A program made the position numbers and the translations under genes. Positions 22,203-33,220 of a DNA stretch of 64,000 nt are shown piece after piece. The stretch spans positions 209,001 through 273,000 of the forward strand of contig JAWDGP010000260.1 of NCBI GenBank assembly GCA_033675545.1, read 5' to 3'. The stretch comes from Elysia crispata (taxonomy: Eukaryota > Mollusca > Gastropoda > Plakobranchidae). Within the stretch, counting starts at the first letter, position 1, and each line of letters begins with the position of its first letter. The notes beneath the pieces were generated by a model. That model did not search any database. It saw only the letters and a list, made by a program, of their open reading frames with translations, and was not told where the DNA came from.

Positions 22203-22954
22203 GTTTGTAACATAGTTAAAAGAAAATTTATTATGGATTGTAATTAGTTTATCTGAAGTACAAATAATTTGTTTTATAGAATTTGAGTCCTTTGCAAGGA
22301 ATTATAATCAAATTTTATAAATTAGAGTAAAATTATATATCCCTATTAATTATAATATAGTGAGTACATTAGAGAGGGAGTTTAATCTTTTACATGGAGG
22401 GGACATGTATAGATAGAAGATACTTTAGCACAAGAGGAGTATTTTACAGGTGGCCTCAATGTGTAGCTTACAGGACATATTGGACCAGAATTTATTGGTG
22501 TGGAAACATCATGACGTTGCATGGGAATTAGCAGAATCTGCTATAGCACTATAAACTCGTAAGATATAATTTTTGATATAACTAAATTTAACCACAGGAC
22601 TAAAGTCCAGTAATAGAAAAAACATGACATTGCATCCGGCTCTTAAAACGTAGAGTCTCCTATCGCTATGAGGTTTCTAGTTATGGCATAGAACTGTTCT
22701 GCGTGTGAGGCGGCAGTAGGCAAAGTACAGAGAGGAGAGTTGTATTGATGCCCACTGTATTTGGATTTGACGAGCCTAGTCTATCAGATCGATATATCAG
22801 GATCAAAGTAAATTAATGATCTAGAAATTTAGATTCAATGATCTAATCTTTCAAATTAATGTATAATCATCATTCACATCAACTACTAGCAATGTCATGG
22901 TTTATTCAAGATTATCACTGCTCATAACCGCTGCATCAAAACAAGCTGCGTCTG
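21414..22954. other. TA microsatellites and a diverged internal repeat
   Basis: TA tracts at 21729-21791 and 22169-22202. 22456-22585 is a diverged direct copy of 20929-21050 (GGACATATTGG, GGAAACATCATGACG, GCATGGGAATTAGCAGAA shared), so the district contains more than one generation of the same family. No gene. Confidence 0.6.
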
Positions 22955-23216
22955 CTACCTGAGTCGCGTCATTATGTTATTTCCAACTCCCTGGGTTTGC
23001 GGTGAAAAACGTTCAAAAGTCTGCGAAGACTTCCATCCAATCGAAGGTAAAACATAGGCGGTATCTGAGTTAACCGCAGCCTTTGTGGCCCCAGCAGCCC
23101 GGCTACTGTGTGCGGAGTACTTGACCGTATCAATACGTGCCTCTGCTAGGAGCTGTTTGAAGACTTTGAAACAATTACTAAAAGTCTTGAGACTAACCGT
23201 CTTACGTCGGTTAGAT
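22955..23216 (-). pseudogene. Tyrosine recombinase C-terminal fragment
   Basis: About 86 residues in one open frame end at a TAG. LLAEARIDTVKYSAHSSRAA includes the catalytic H-x-x-R box (HSSR), and then IGWKSSQTFERF matches the downstream box that normally leads to the catalytic Tyr. In this copy the position after FERF is Ser, so the nucleophilic Tyr appears to be lost. The first Arg box is missing because the N-terminal half is absent or decayed. Confidence 0.75.
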
Positions 23217-23521
23217 TACACTCACCGAATATTTATCAGACTGATGACAATCTTTTGTGCGAGTTAAGTAAAAAGTTCCTACTCTGTGATGATGCTGTGT
23301 TTAGAAGATCATCTAGCACAAGAGATGCTCTTACTTAGTACAGACAAAGAAGTTAAATAAAGTGATGCGATGGTTTGCACCCGTTGCCGAGTTGTGAGGG
23401 CAATAAGCATGGTCGATTTGAGACAGAGTCTACGCGAAGGCAAATCGATATCATCCCCAGTAGGATTTAATGTAATTCAGAATTACTGAAACATTCAAAA
23501 AATGCTTTTATATTTTAGGTA

Positions 23522-23558
23522 TTTTTTTTTTTTTTTTTTTTGGGGGGGGGGGGGGGGG
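23522..23558 (+). repeat. T20-G17 double homopolymer
   Basis: Twenty T directly followed by seventeen G. It lies within the retroelement relic and is likely to be length-variable or mis-sequenced. Confidence 0.85.
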
Positions 23559-24277
23559 TTGGTGAAACTCACCTTTCATAAAGAATTTCAATAGTTGTCT
23601 ACTTTTTCAGTCAATGTCAACTAAGAGGGACACTGTTGACTAAGCAGAATTGATACCACTGTAGCTGTATCTGTTATCTACCATATATTGCAGAAAGTAC
23701 ATCAATAACTTTACGTCCCCTGATCCTGAGTCCTTTCTGAGATGACAAATGTTATGAAATAACTTTTATATTGTTAGTGTGTAGACTTTCCTCAGGCTGG
23801 CGTAATGGTGTAACACTTTTGCTCTACGCCATCCTTGGCTAATCTCTGCCTGAAATGAGACAAGTCATCATGTGTAGTCTATCAGCTGTCGGGTGTCTCT
23901 CGATGGGCTTTCTGGTGCGAATCAAAGAGAGGAAAGTTAAACATGATAGCTGAGCTGATTAGCATGGTCTGAAGAGTGGGATGCCACGGATATGAGCAAG
24001 AATGTGGCAGTTATAAAACTGGTTGCAAAGGCTTTGCGATCCCATGAAAACTGCTTTGAGTTCTAAAGCATTGCTGTGCAATTTATGGTTTGTGTTGAAC
24101 CAAAACTACTGACTAGTGTCTGAATTGCCAAGGTGTGCCCCTTATTCCAATGTGCAGGAGTCTGTATTCAAGAAAAAATGAGGGTTAGGCATGCTCCCTG
24201 GTTTTGTGGAACTGATTCTCTCAGGGAGTCACCACCACATTTCAGTCTTACATTCTGGTGTGATGCATTGATCAAAA

Positions 24278-25090
24278 TTATAAAACTGATGTTTTAAGGC
24301 TTGTATTTTCGTCATTGCCATATCTCTGTGAAATAACTGGCCCTAAGGAACTGCTGTCAGTGAGCCAATTAATCTTGCCAGTTGACGGTTTGATGGGCGT
24401 CTTATTGGTGAGGCTCGCCAGTATGTCCTTTTTCGCTTTGCCCAATGATACCATCATGGCTCTAGAGTCTAATACCAATCCCAAGTGGAATAAATTTTGG
24501 CTTAGAATAAGAGAGGATGTGTCTGAAATGTGAATCCGAAAGATTGGATGAGCGATCAAGTGTACTGTAAGTTCTTTGCATGTATCAAAGGAGGCGCCCT
24601 GAAGGTATATATCATCAATGTAAACCGTAAAATGTATGCCTGTAACCTAAAATAATCCAAGACAGGTTTCATGATTTTGATGAAGACCCTCGATGAATCT
24701 TTAAAACTTTACGGTAATGCATGAAAAGTGTATGTGATTTTGTGAAATTCAAACTTTGTGCTGCATTCATGAATAGGAAGCGTAAAATAAGCATCCTTTA
24801 AATCTAAACTGGTCATGTATCAGTTTTTTCGCATCTACTGAAGGATACGTATCAAGAGTTTTCATCTTAAACTGACTAGATAAAACATATTTGTTGGGTT
24901 ACTTGACATTAAGATTCATCCTAAACTTCTTATCATCAGGCACTAAAGTGCTCTCCCCCCTTAGAAAAAAAAACCCAGTATGAATAAAGTCTCCAACTTC
25001 AGTGCGCATAATTATCTCAATGATGACTTTCTCTTCTAAATCTATAAGTCTAGTGTTTCCTCATAGCCTCAGTTTCAATTACGTTTGATT
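24278..25090 (-). pseudogene. DIRS-type reverse transcriptase, degenerate
   Basis: Minus-strand segments in order: GDFIHTGFFF, RMNLNVK then FKMKTL, LKDAYFTLPIHE, RVFIKIMKPVLDYF, VYIDDIYLQGASF with catalytic YIDD at 24611-24622, and HLGLVLDSRAMMVSLGKAKK. These match RT blocks of DIRS-like elements. A stop and at least two frameshifts precede YIDD; the part from YIDD to 24278 is one open frame. RNase H with NALELKAVFMGSQSLC follows at about 24085-24000. Confidence 0.8.
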
Positions 25091-25129
25091 TAAACTCACT
25101 GGGCCTAAATTTTTTCTCTGGGTATGTTT

Positions 25130-25653
25130 AAAGGCGCGCTACCAGCTCTTGTCTGGCTGGTGCGAAGCATTTTCATATACGCCGAGGGCCCCTGTCAGCA
25201 GCTGTTGCGTAGAAGGAGAAGTCTATGGTCACCTGCTTTCGACCAGGCTTGTGCCAGGGCTTTGCAAAAGAATTTTCTGGACATTCTGCAGGCCCTTGTC
25301 ATGCCCTTTGACAGCTGAGGATATTTGTTGGTAGATTGGGGGTTTCACTCCAGTACTTATATCCGCTCATAGTTGGAGAGAAGTCTGACATCAGCATCTA
25401 ACTTTGCTCTCATCTCTTTATCAAGTCGGTGGGCCAGGACTTTCTTGATATTTTCTGCTACATCATGATTGATTTCAATCTGACCCACCTTGAACACACC
25501 TGTCAGTGGTTGTAGAACAAAGATGCTATCCGAGTTAGCGGATAAGTTAAAATGCAGCATTTCTGATTGAGGCAACGACGGGCCCACTTGGGGGACGCGT
25601 GTCGTCTGATGCCAGAAGATGAGGTATGGGACAGGAATGTTGGGGCTCGACAA
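25130..25653 (-). pseudogene. Gag-like ORF1 remnant of the DIRS-type element
   Basis: A 98-codon frame (25653-25357) contains EINHDVAENIKKVLAHRLDK and a following helical stretch. It resembles the ORF1 segment that precedes RT in DIRS elements. Shifted continuations reach about 25130. The assignment rests mainly on position upstream of RT. Confidence 0.45.
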
Positions 25654-25660
25654 GGGTTGT

Positions 25661-26442
25661 GTTTTGAGGAAAATAAATATGCATAAGCCCTAGGTCTGTG
25701 TCTACAGTCCCTTGTTCACATTCTTCATTGACATCAAATGATTCTATTAATTATGCGGCCACATGTAACATTCTCGTTACAAGGGATAAGTGTTCCTCGA
25801 TGCTTTGCAGCTCCTGATGCAGCTCCACCATGATGAAGACCAGAAAGCTCAATTCCTTATGACAATAATAATAATAACAACAATAAAACCGAGCAAGTAT
25901 ATAAAGTATAGAGAATTATATGCTGAAGAGAACAGCTGAATTACTCATAGTTCTTTATCCATGCTTCTACCACAACACAAATGTAACGTATTTATTAATT
26001 CATCAAACCCCGGACAGACAAAAAGCATTATTGGGACGTGATAACATTGAAAGCATTAAGGCAGGACTTTTATTGTTGACGGTCTGCCTCTGTTCGTATA
26101 ATCTCCATATCTGAAAATTACAACAAAGAATTTTATGTTAGAGAACAATCTTGTAGCCTCTAAACCTTTCTCAATCAACCAAGGTTTTCCCGAAATACAT
26201 AAATCGCAGCCTTTGCCATGCTCAGTCACTAGATGAAGTGGCTCGTTACTTCGAGACAAGTTTTAATGAGCTCTATTGCACCTGTGAAATAAGCAACCAG
26301 AATGATTATTCTTTGTCAACAGAGCAATTCAGTCTCTTCAAAAGTTTCTTTTAGGCAAGTAGGTTGCATTATTTAGAACTATTCATTCGTTCTGAATCAT
26401 AAAATATGAGGCATCGAGGAGCAATTTAGCTTTATGATTTTA
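25661..26442. other. No gene seen
   Basis: AT-rich, with a short AAT/AAC run at 25864-25890. Short frames on both strands lack recognisable domains. Confidence 0.5.
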
Positions 26443-27240
26443 CCAAAGCACATGAGCTTTAGCATTTAAAGGCAATTTGTTACATGGCTGATGACCTTGC
26501 ATGTTTATCACACGCACCAAAACATGTAGCCTTCTAATTCAGTTTTAACAATGATTGAATTGTGAGTTGCTAACTGAAGCAGTTAAGCTGGAGCATTCGG
26601 TAACGGTATAAACCACTGATTGAATAGCATGTTATTATCTGAAGCACAGAAGCCGTAGCAATCGGAAGTAAATTATACAGCTGATTAAATAGCATGTTTC
26701 TAACCGAAGCACATAAGCCGTAGCATACGGACATAATTTATACAACTGACTGAATAACATGGTTTTATCCGAAGCACATAATAAGCTGCAATAATAGGAA
26801 GTAGGTTAAACCATTGGTTGATTCGACCAGTTTAAACATCTGATTAACATGCATGTTTCAGGTCCGAAGCACATAATCTGTAGCATTCGGGGCAATTTAG
26901 CAACTGGTGCATTTTCTTTCTTTCACTCTTTTATGTTCCGAAGCACAGAAGATGTAGCATTCGAAAGCAGTCTAGACAACTGATTGAATTGCGCATTTTT
27001 TCCCGAAGCACATACGCTGTAGCATTCGGGGCAGTTTAGATAACTGGTGCATTTTCTTTCTTGCACTCTTTTATGTTCCGAAGCACAGAAGATGTAGCAT
27101 TCGAAAGCATTTTTTTTTTCTTTTTTTTTTTTTTAACATTCCGAAGCACAGAAGATGTAGCATTCGAAAGCATTTTTTTTCTTTTTTTTTTTTTTTAACA
27201 TTCCGAAGCACAGAAGATGTAGCATTCGGAAGCAGTTCAG
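26443..27240 (+). repeat. Tandem array of about 65-bp units with a conserved hairpin core
   Basis: Cores start at 26443, 26574, 26639, 26704, 26769, 26864, 26938, 27003, 27078, 27141 and 27203, with one very degenerate unit between the first two. Most spacings are 62-75 bp. The 27-bp core begins CCGAAGCACA and ends GTAGCATTCGG, so CCGAA can pair with TTCGG around a 17-nt loop. Spacers share GATTGAAT or CTGGTGCATTTTCTTTC, and the last ones gain T runs. The array ends 11 bp before MITE copy 2. Confidence 0.85.
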
Positions 27241-27251
27241 ACAAGTGAGTG

Positions 27252-27550
27252 AATGGAAAGGTAAACGATACTTAACAAGTTGAAGTTTGCTGTATATTCT
27301 ACGGACCCATTAATATTCATTGAGGTCAATTGAGATAGGCTGGTCACGCCCGTGGAGGCTCACACTTTAAAGTTGTTAACTATTATGATTCTAATGTGGT
27401 CTATGATACTGACATATCATTACAGACAAATACGTACGGGAGGATGCAATCAAATTAGATAAAGGAGGGCAATTGACCTCGATGAATATTAATGGGTCCG
27501 TAGAATATACAGCAAACTTCAACTTGGTAAGTATCGTTTACCTTTCCATT
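27252..27550. mobile_element. 299-bp MITE, copy 2
   Basis: Same inverted-arm structure as 19917-20217, two bases shorter in the centre. It is fused to the left end of the TIR element at exactly the same joint. Confidence 0.85.
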
Positions 27551-28746
27551 CTACGGACCCACTTAATATTCATGAGGTCACTTGAGACTTCAAAGACATA
27601 ATAGTTAACACAACTTAAACTATCAGGGCAATGTGCCACTGTCCACATCGTGTGTAAAAATTCGTTTCACATAATTACGTTGTAATGGGATCCAGAATCA
27701 CATGTCGTTGAGATGTTAAGATTGCAGTATAACCTATCAGATGATTATATCAGAGGATATATAATAATATATTTATATACAAAGTCATCATGATACGATA
27801 ATAGAAAATGATGCGTTCATATTGAACGAAAAAAAGAAATGAAAAGTTCAATACTGAAGATCAGATAGTGGAAACATCATGGTTCATAAGCATTAAATTG
27901 CAAACAGATTAATATTCAAGAAGACTGGTATAAATTTATAATCTTTGGCTTACACGTGTGTATGTATACGTACACATGCCACCAGTAATCCATCAATCAG
28001 TTGAAACATTATGTGTAAAACGCCGTAAAAGCATGTCGTGTGCCAATGTATTAACCTAGTATATAGTATATCTAGGTACAAAAGAAAGGTGACATAAATG
28101 CCAAACTCACAGTTTACATTAACTTTCTTATAAAACATCATGACATAGCGTTTATTTAGCCTTGCTGGAATATGCTGGATTAATTGAAAATAAGACGATA
28201 GTTGATGTGTAAATAAAGAGTTGCAAATGATATGATACCTCGATATAAGTGAGGTAGTACATAAATGTGCAGCTCACAGGACATATTGGTCCACAATGCA
28301 TCTGTTTGGAAACATCATGACGCTGCATGGGAATTAGCAGAATTCGGCTGTAGCAGTATTCAGTCATAAGATATATTGATATAAGCAAAGGGTGGTGTGA
28401 GTGAAGTTCATAAGCAGTGGGGGAATGAAAAGCGAGAATGTATGTGCCTTAGCCTTAGCCTTAGATTTAGCCTTGGAGCTATAAAAGACGACGAACACGA
28501 GGGTTCGCCCTCTTTGCATATAGCATTTTTATTGAGAAAGACAGGAGATTTTACATCCGTAAAACTAAATCGGGAGAGGTGAGAAATTATAAGATCTGGA
28601 TCAAGATTTTGATTTTAATTAATTTTAACGTAATCAGTAAAATAATAAGAAGATTTAGAGATTTAAAGAAATAATTAATTTACTTTCAGAAGTTTTGTTA
28701 AATGATGTCTAGTAAATCATGATATTGTTGATTTTGTTGATATGAA
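27252..28746 (+). repeat. 1.5-kb direct repeat, copy 2
   Basis: Partner of 19917-21413 in the same orientation, 7.3 kb downstream. Like copy 1 it starts exactly at the MITE end. It stops at GATATGAA; a different sequence (GGGACGGTAAAATGCC) follows. Confidence 0.95.
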
Positions 28747-29681
28747 GGGACGGTAAAATGCCGCCTCACATTCAAGTCACCGGTCGGCCGTGACGGGCCT
28801 GTCCTTAGCTGATCATTCTGATAACGAATTGACGGGCTGTGTGGAGGTCACTGAAGACATATGCACACATGTCTTTGTCTCCGCTACAAGGTGTGATACC
28901 TGAGCTCTTTCGCTATCGTGAGAAAATAACTGTTAATGGCTTTGCGAGGAAAGGAAGAGAGAAATACCCAACGAGGGTGCCGGTGAAAAAGAGAGAAAGA
29001 GCGACAGAAAGAATGAAACTCTGTAGACTTTCTGATTTTGGATTCCATAAGCACTTAGTTTTGCGACGGGGCAAGTGATTAAACATAGATTTTAAGTACA
29101 ATGCATAATATCTTGATGATCAAAGTTTAATGAAACATAAAGAAAAGATCCAAGTGTCCTGTTACAAGATTGTCGTCATAGTTGAACTCAAACAAGGTCA
29201 AGATCCAAAGACACAGATCACCAGCATTTTAACTTTCATATCCCTAACGTTAGTAATAAACAGAGGAATATGAAATGAACAATTACCGGTATGCAATATG
29301 ATTGTATATCTAACATGCAAGGATATCAATTGGTGTTAATATTGAACGTCACAAACCAGTTGGGGTGGTGACATTCAGCATTGAATAAGGGAGATCCAGA
29401 TCTTGAAGGGTAAAAAGTAAAATGTATTTTTAAATACTTACATGAGTCACCGTCATGAATAATGAGAAGCAAAAAGAAAAGAAAAGTAAATGCGCTTGAA
29501 TGTTTGAAAACAGCACAAGAACATTCAACCTGGAACAAGTTCTAGAAATTTTTTGCTAGAATCTAGACCTAGAGCGAAACAGTGTGAGCTCCTGGACGGA
29601 CCAACGCAAAAGTGAGCCTCCACGGGCGTGACCAGCCTATCTCTCAAGTGACCTCATGAATATTAAGTGGGTCCGTAGAAT
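27548..29681. mobile_element. 2.1-kb element with perfect 39-bp terminal inverted repeats
   Basis: 27548-27586 and the reverse complement of 29643-29681 are identical over 39 bases (outer end ATTCTACGGACCCACTTAAT). Inside the right end lies TAGGCTGGTCACGCCCGTGG, which also occurs inside the MITE left arm, so MITE and element share ancestry. No transposase is recognisable. The frame at 28839-29078 (79 codons, Arg/Lys-rich) has no known domain. In copy 1 the matching right end is missing. Confidence 0.75.
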
Positions 29682-31224
29682 AATTATGTTCGGGAAACGA
29701 TGGTGCGTGGGTAAATCTGAAAAGTTTTGCTTCGCAGTTATAGCAGCACTCTATTATTCTTGGGGGTCACCAAGATTTTGGATCGGAATCGCGTAGATCC
29801 GGCTATGGGCTTTGCCAAAAATATGTGGAGTATTTCCTCCTGTCCATCCTTTGACCGCCTCTGCTTCCTGATCAGTTTGTTCATATTTGGGAACAGTTCA
29901 ATGCAAGAACAGACCCATGAGCGCAGAAGAACATATTCATTGCTGAGTGAGGTCTCCGGCGTTTCACTCGTAGCAAATCGTCGTAAGTGTTAAAAAAACC
30001 CCTTCAAATTGAAAGTTTTTAATTTGAGTGCAAGGTACATGTATTTGCATTTATTGACTTAATTGGACTAGAAGTCCTTGCTGATATAAATAAGCAGGGT
30101 CTTAAAAGCTGTCCTCGACAGCTCCTTGAACTTCCTGTCTCACTTGAGCAGACTGCCTTCTCCTCGTTCTTCGCGTTGGTAGTTGCTTTATTATCTAAAC
30201 TACAACTGTCATGGCCATAGCCTTCTTGTCGTTGTTGCCGTCATCGTCAACGCCATCCTAAAGTTAACGTGTTATCGGGGGGAGTGGTCCGAACAGATAA
30301 ATTCTATCATCAGTATTCAGTAGGACTAGTATTTAGTGGTTACTTCAAGGACCGCCCAGTTAATTGGATGAAGAGCATGTCTACTGGACCATTGCAACAT
30401 CATTGTCGTAGTTGAAACTACGTTTGTCATAGGACCTTATTCATTGGTAATTGCCTTTCCTAACTTTATTGATATCTGTTCAGTAAGATAGTTACTTTTA
30501 TTTAGATACAAATTGATGTCATTACTTATGTAACGCTTTGACTGAAGCCAAGTAAATTTAAACCACCCTGACATTGTAACGCACCCCAATATTATATATA
30601 TGATTTGTTATTTAGTTTTAAATACCTGATAAATAATACTATTTTAATGAGAAATGGAATGTTCCTCGTGTTTAATACGCCAATTTTTATACAACCTTAA
30701 TAAAACCTCATCTTTTTCTTTATTATCATTTAAACCTGACGTTGGATTCAGTGCTTTCTGTTTTGTTGAAGGTTGTTCAACTCCCTTTGTTTCACGTTGT
30801 GTGTTTCAAAAGTCATCTTAAACTTAGATAACTTGCAGCGTGTAACAAATGCAAGCTTCTAAAACGAGATAAAACAACAATACACCGAAAAATTTAATAG
30901 TCTTGTGGTAGAAAATCAGAAAAAATAAGTTAACACGATTGAAGTTGTGGTGAAGTAATGAATAGCCAGATCAGAATAGAGTTATGACGACGCCAATCAA
31001 ATAAATGCCATTGATGAGAGTGATGATAAAGAAACTCCTAATAATACTAATAGTCGCGTAGAAAAGGCCTTAAAGGATTGAAAATGTGCAGGGGGAAGAG
31101 GTTGGGAATCTATCGAAAGGGGACCTTTCACATGCCAGCCGCTTGACTTATTATTCACGATCTCAATCAAACAAATTAGAATCAGATACGAGGAAGACTG
31201 GCGCAATGATAATTCTCGCACCTT
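29682..31224. other. No supported gene
   Basis: Sequence of mixed composition. The 88-codon frame at 29727-29993 has no recognisable domain, no partner exons and no repeat match. Confidence 0.45.
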
Positions 31225-31877
31225 GTCAAGACGGTATTAAGGGTGGAGGGTAACACTAGGTTGGTTGGGGGCAAGTAATGGGGAGGCAAGGGCCATATGG
31301 TAGATTCACCGCTGTCTTGTCTTGTTTTGTTTTTTTTTGTTTTTTTGTTTGCTCTTCGGTCATAGTTCATATAACAAAATATATGAAAACGAAACATGTT
31401 CACCACGTATCAGTAACTTCAAGTGCCCAACTGCCCATCTTGGAATATGGTACCGATAAACATAGACATCTCTTCACATCAGTCCTCGTGGGCTATGAAT
31501 CTTTCGTAAACATTAGTTCACAGAGAAAGTAGGTGTCACTTTTTCATCGGCTGGTTATGGTATTCTTTGCACAGGTACAGTCTGCTGGGTCAATGAGACG
31601 CTTGCCAGTGAAGTGGGTGAACGCCTAATTTATGAGCGCCGCATGCGCAGCGCCCACCCACGACCTTCTATAAAAACAGTTCACACAGACAATGATCCAT
31701 CTTGGAATCTCATACGCATCGCTGAAGGCACTTTTTCTCAAGCCCAAGTCCTCACATTGTAGTAAGAGATTTGATACATTTACACCCCAGCACCCTCCCT
31801 CCTTCTCTCACCGTCACCACCGCCCCTCCTTCTCCTTCCTTTTATTTCTTTAACTTTCAAAGTAAGATTCATTTTTA
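31225..31877 (+). repeat. Microsatellite-linked repeat, unit A
   Basis: Shares ordered blocks with 32815-33215: GGGCCATATGGTA, CAGTAACTTCAAGTGCCCA, ATGGTACC, CTCTTCACA, GTCTGCTGGGTCAATGAGA. Its pyrimidine-rich end (31770-31877, ending CTTTCAAAGTAAGATTCA) is also seen at 32325-32420. It runs straight into the CTG/CTA microsatellite. Confidence 0.65.
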
Positions 31878-32227
<350 letters not shown>

Positions 32228-32309
32228 TTTTTAATTTTCATTTCTTTTTTTTTCCTGTGGCAACAACCATAACTTGCATTTTTTGTGTGTGACTCTACTT
32301 GCTAATTCA

Positions 32310-32430
32310 GCGAGAAGCATTTTACGAGATTTAATACATCAACTCTCCCCCACCCGTCCTCCTCCTCATGCCTCATCACCCCTTCCACTTCGTTAACCTT
32401 CAAAGTAAGATTTATCTTTTCGATCTTATA
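32310..32430 (+). repeat. Partial copy of the microsatellite-linked repeat
   Basis: TTTACGAGATTTAATACATC through CCTTCAAAGTAAGATTTATC parallels 31750-31875. Here no microsatellite follows. Confidence 0.5.
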
Positions 32431-32814
32431 GATTGTTTTTAACAACAGGAGACATCAAGTAAAAAGCTCGTTCAACAGTCTGAGCGATAGACTATGCTTT
32501 CCTAGCATTGCATACATAGTGACAGCACATAAAAAAAATCACCAACAGCAATGGCTGAGGCATGATTTTATCCCCTGAGCTGATATCAAACACAAATATA
32601 ACTCATGCTTTTTTTTTTTCATTCTCAGTAAACCCCTCCCCTTTTTACTAGATTCAGAATAACAAGAGGCTGTGATGGAACCGCATCTCGATTGGTTTGG
32701 TCTATATTGATATTACAGAAATCAGCCAATAACGTTATTTTTTCATCCAGCGCCTCCATTAGCTGCAATCCACATGATTCAATGAAGACTGAGAGCAGTG
32801 GTCATTCCTAGTCT

Positions 32815-33215
32815 TCGCCAACTCCGGGGTTGGGGTAGGGGCAAGTTAGGAAGAAGGGAAGGGCCATGTGGTAAAATCAAGGCTGTGTAGATCTTTTGTT
32901 TGCTCTTCTGTCCTGATATTAACCACATACATATGTCAGTAACTTCAAATGCCCATCTCGCAACATGGTACCCACAGACATATTTGCTCTTCACACCTCA
33001 TGGGCTCTGGATCTCTTACGATTAGTTTAAAGAGGGAGAAAAGGTCACCTTTTCATTGGTTTATATTCATAGAAAAGATGCAAAGTCTGTTGGGTAAATG
33101 AGATAGGGTGTTCAGAGGAGAATGATGTTTCAAATTAGCTTCCCAGAGAACTTTTAATATTATTAATATTTTCTTCCCCACCCTCACCCCACATTTTTTT
33201 CTCTCTTTCCTCCTC
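32815..33215 (+). repeat. Microsatellite-linked repeat, unit C
   Basis: Diverged direct copy of 31225-31640, again ending in a pyrimidine-rich stretch that passes into a trinucleotide tract, this time TTC. Confidence 0.65.
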
Positions 33216-33220
33216 CTCCT

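Larger units (their letters stand above)
22955..25660 (-). pseudogene. Decayed DIRS/Ngaro-type tyrosine-recombinase retrotransposon
   Basis: Reading the minus strand 5' to 3', a gag-like segment (25653-25130), RT (25090-24278), RNase H (about 24085-24000) and tyrosine recombinase (23216-22955) follow in order. Stops and frameshifts separate them. RT ahead of a tyrosine recombinase with no DDE integrase is diagnostic of the DIRS order, whose members integrate by recombinase instead of integrase. The Ngaro, PAT and DIRS1 groups cannot be separated here; no terminal repeats were identified. T20/G17 homopolymers at 23522-23558 interrupt the part between RNase H and recombinase. Confidence 0.8.

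Noticed and set aside
26443-27240. CRISPR-like repeat-spacer layout
   Set aside because: Eukaryotic context. The spacers are related to one another and the period is a satellite-like 65 bp. No cas-type gene is present.
19917-28746. The 1.5-kb direct repeats as LTRs of one element
   Set aside because: They start with an inverted-repeat MITE, lack TG...CA ends, PBS and PPT, and the enclosed retroelement relic is a tyrosine-recombinase type on the minus strand without matching ends.
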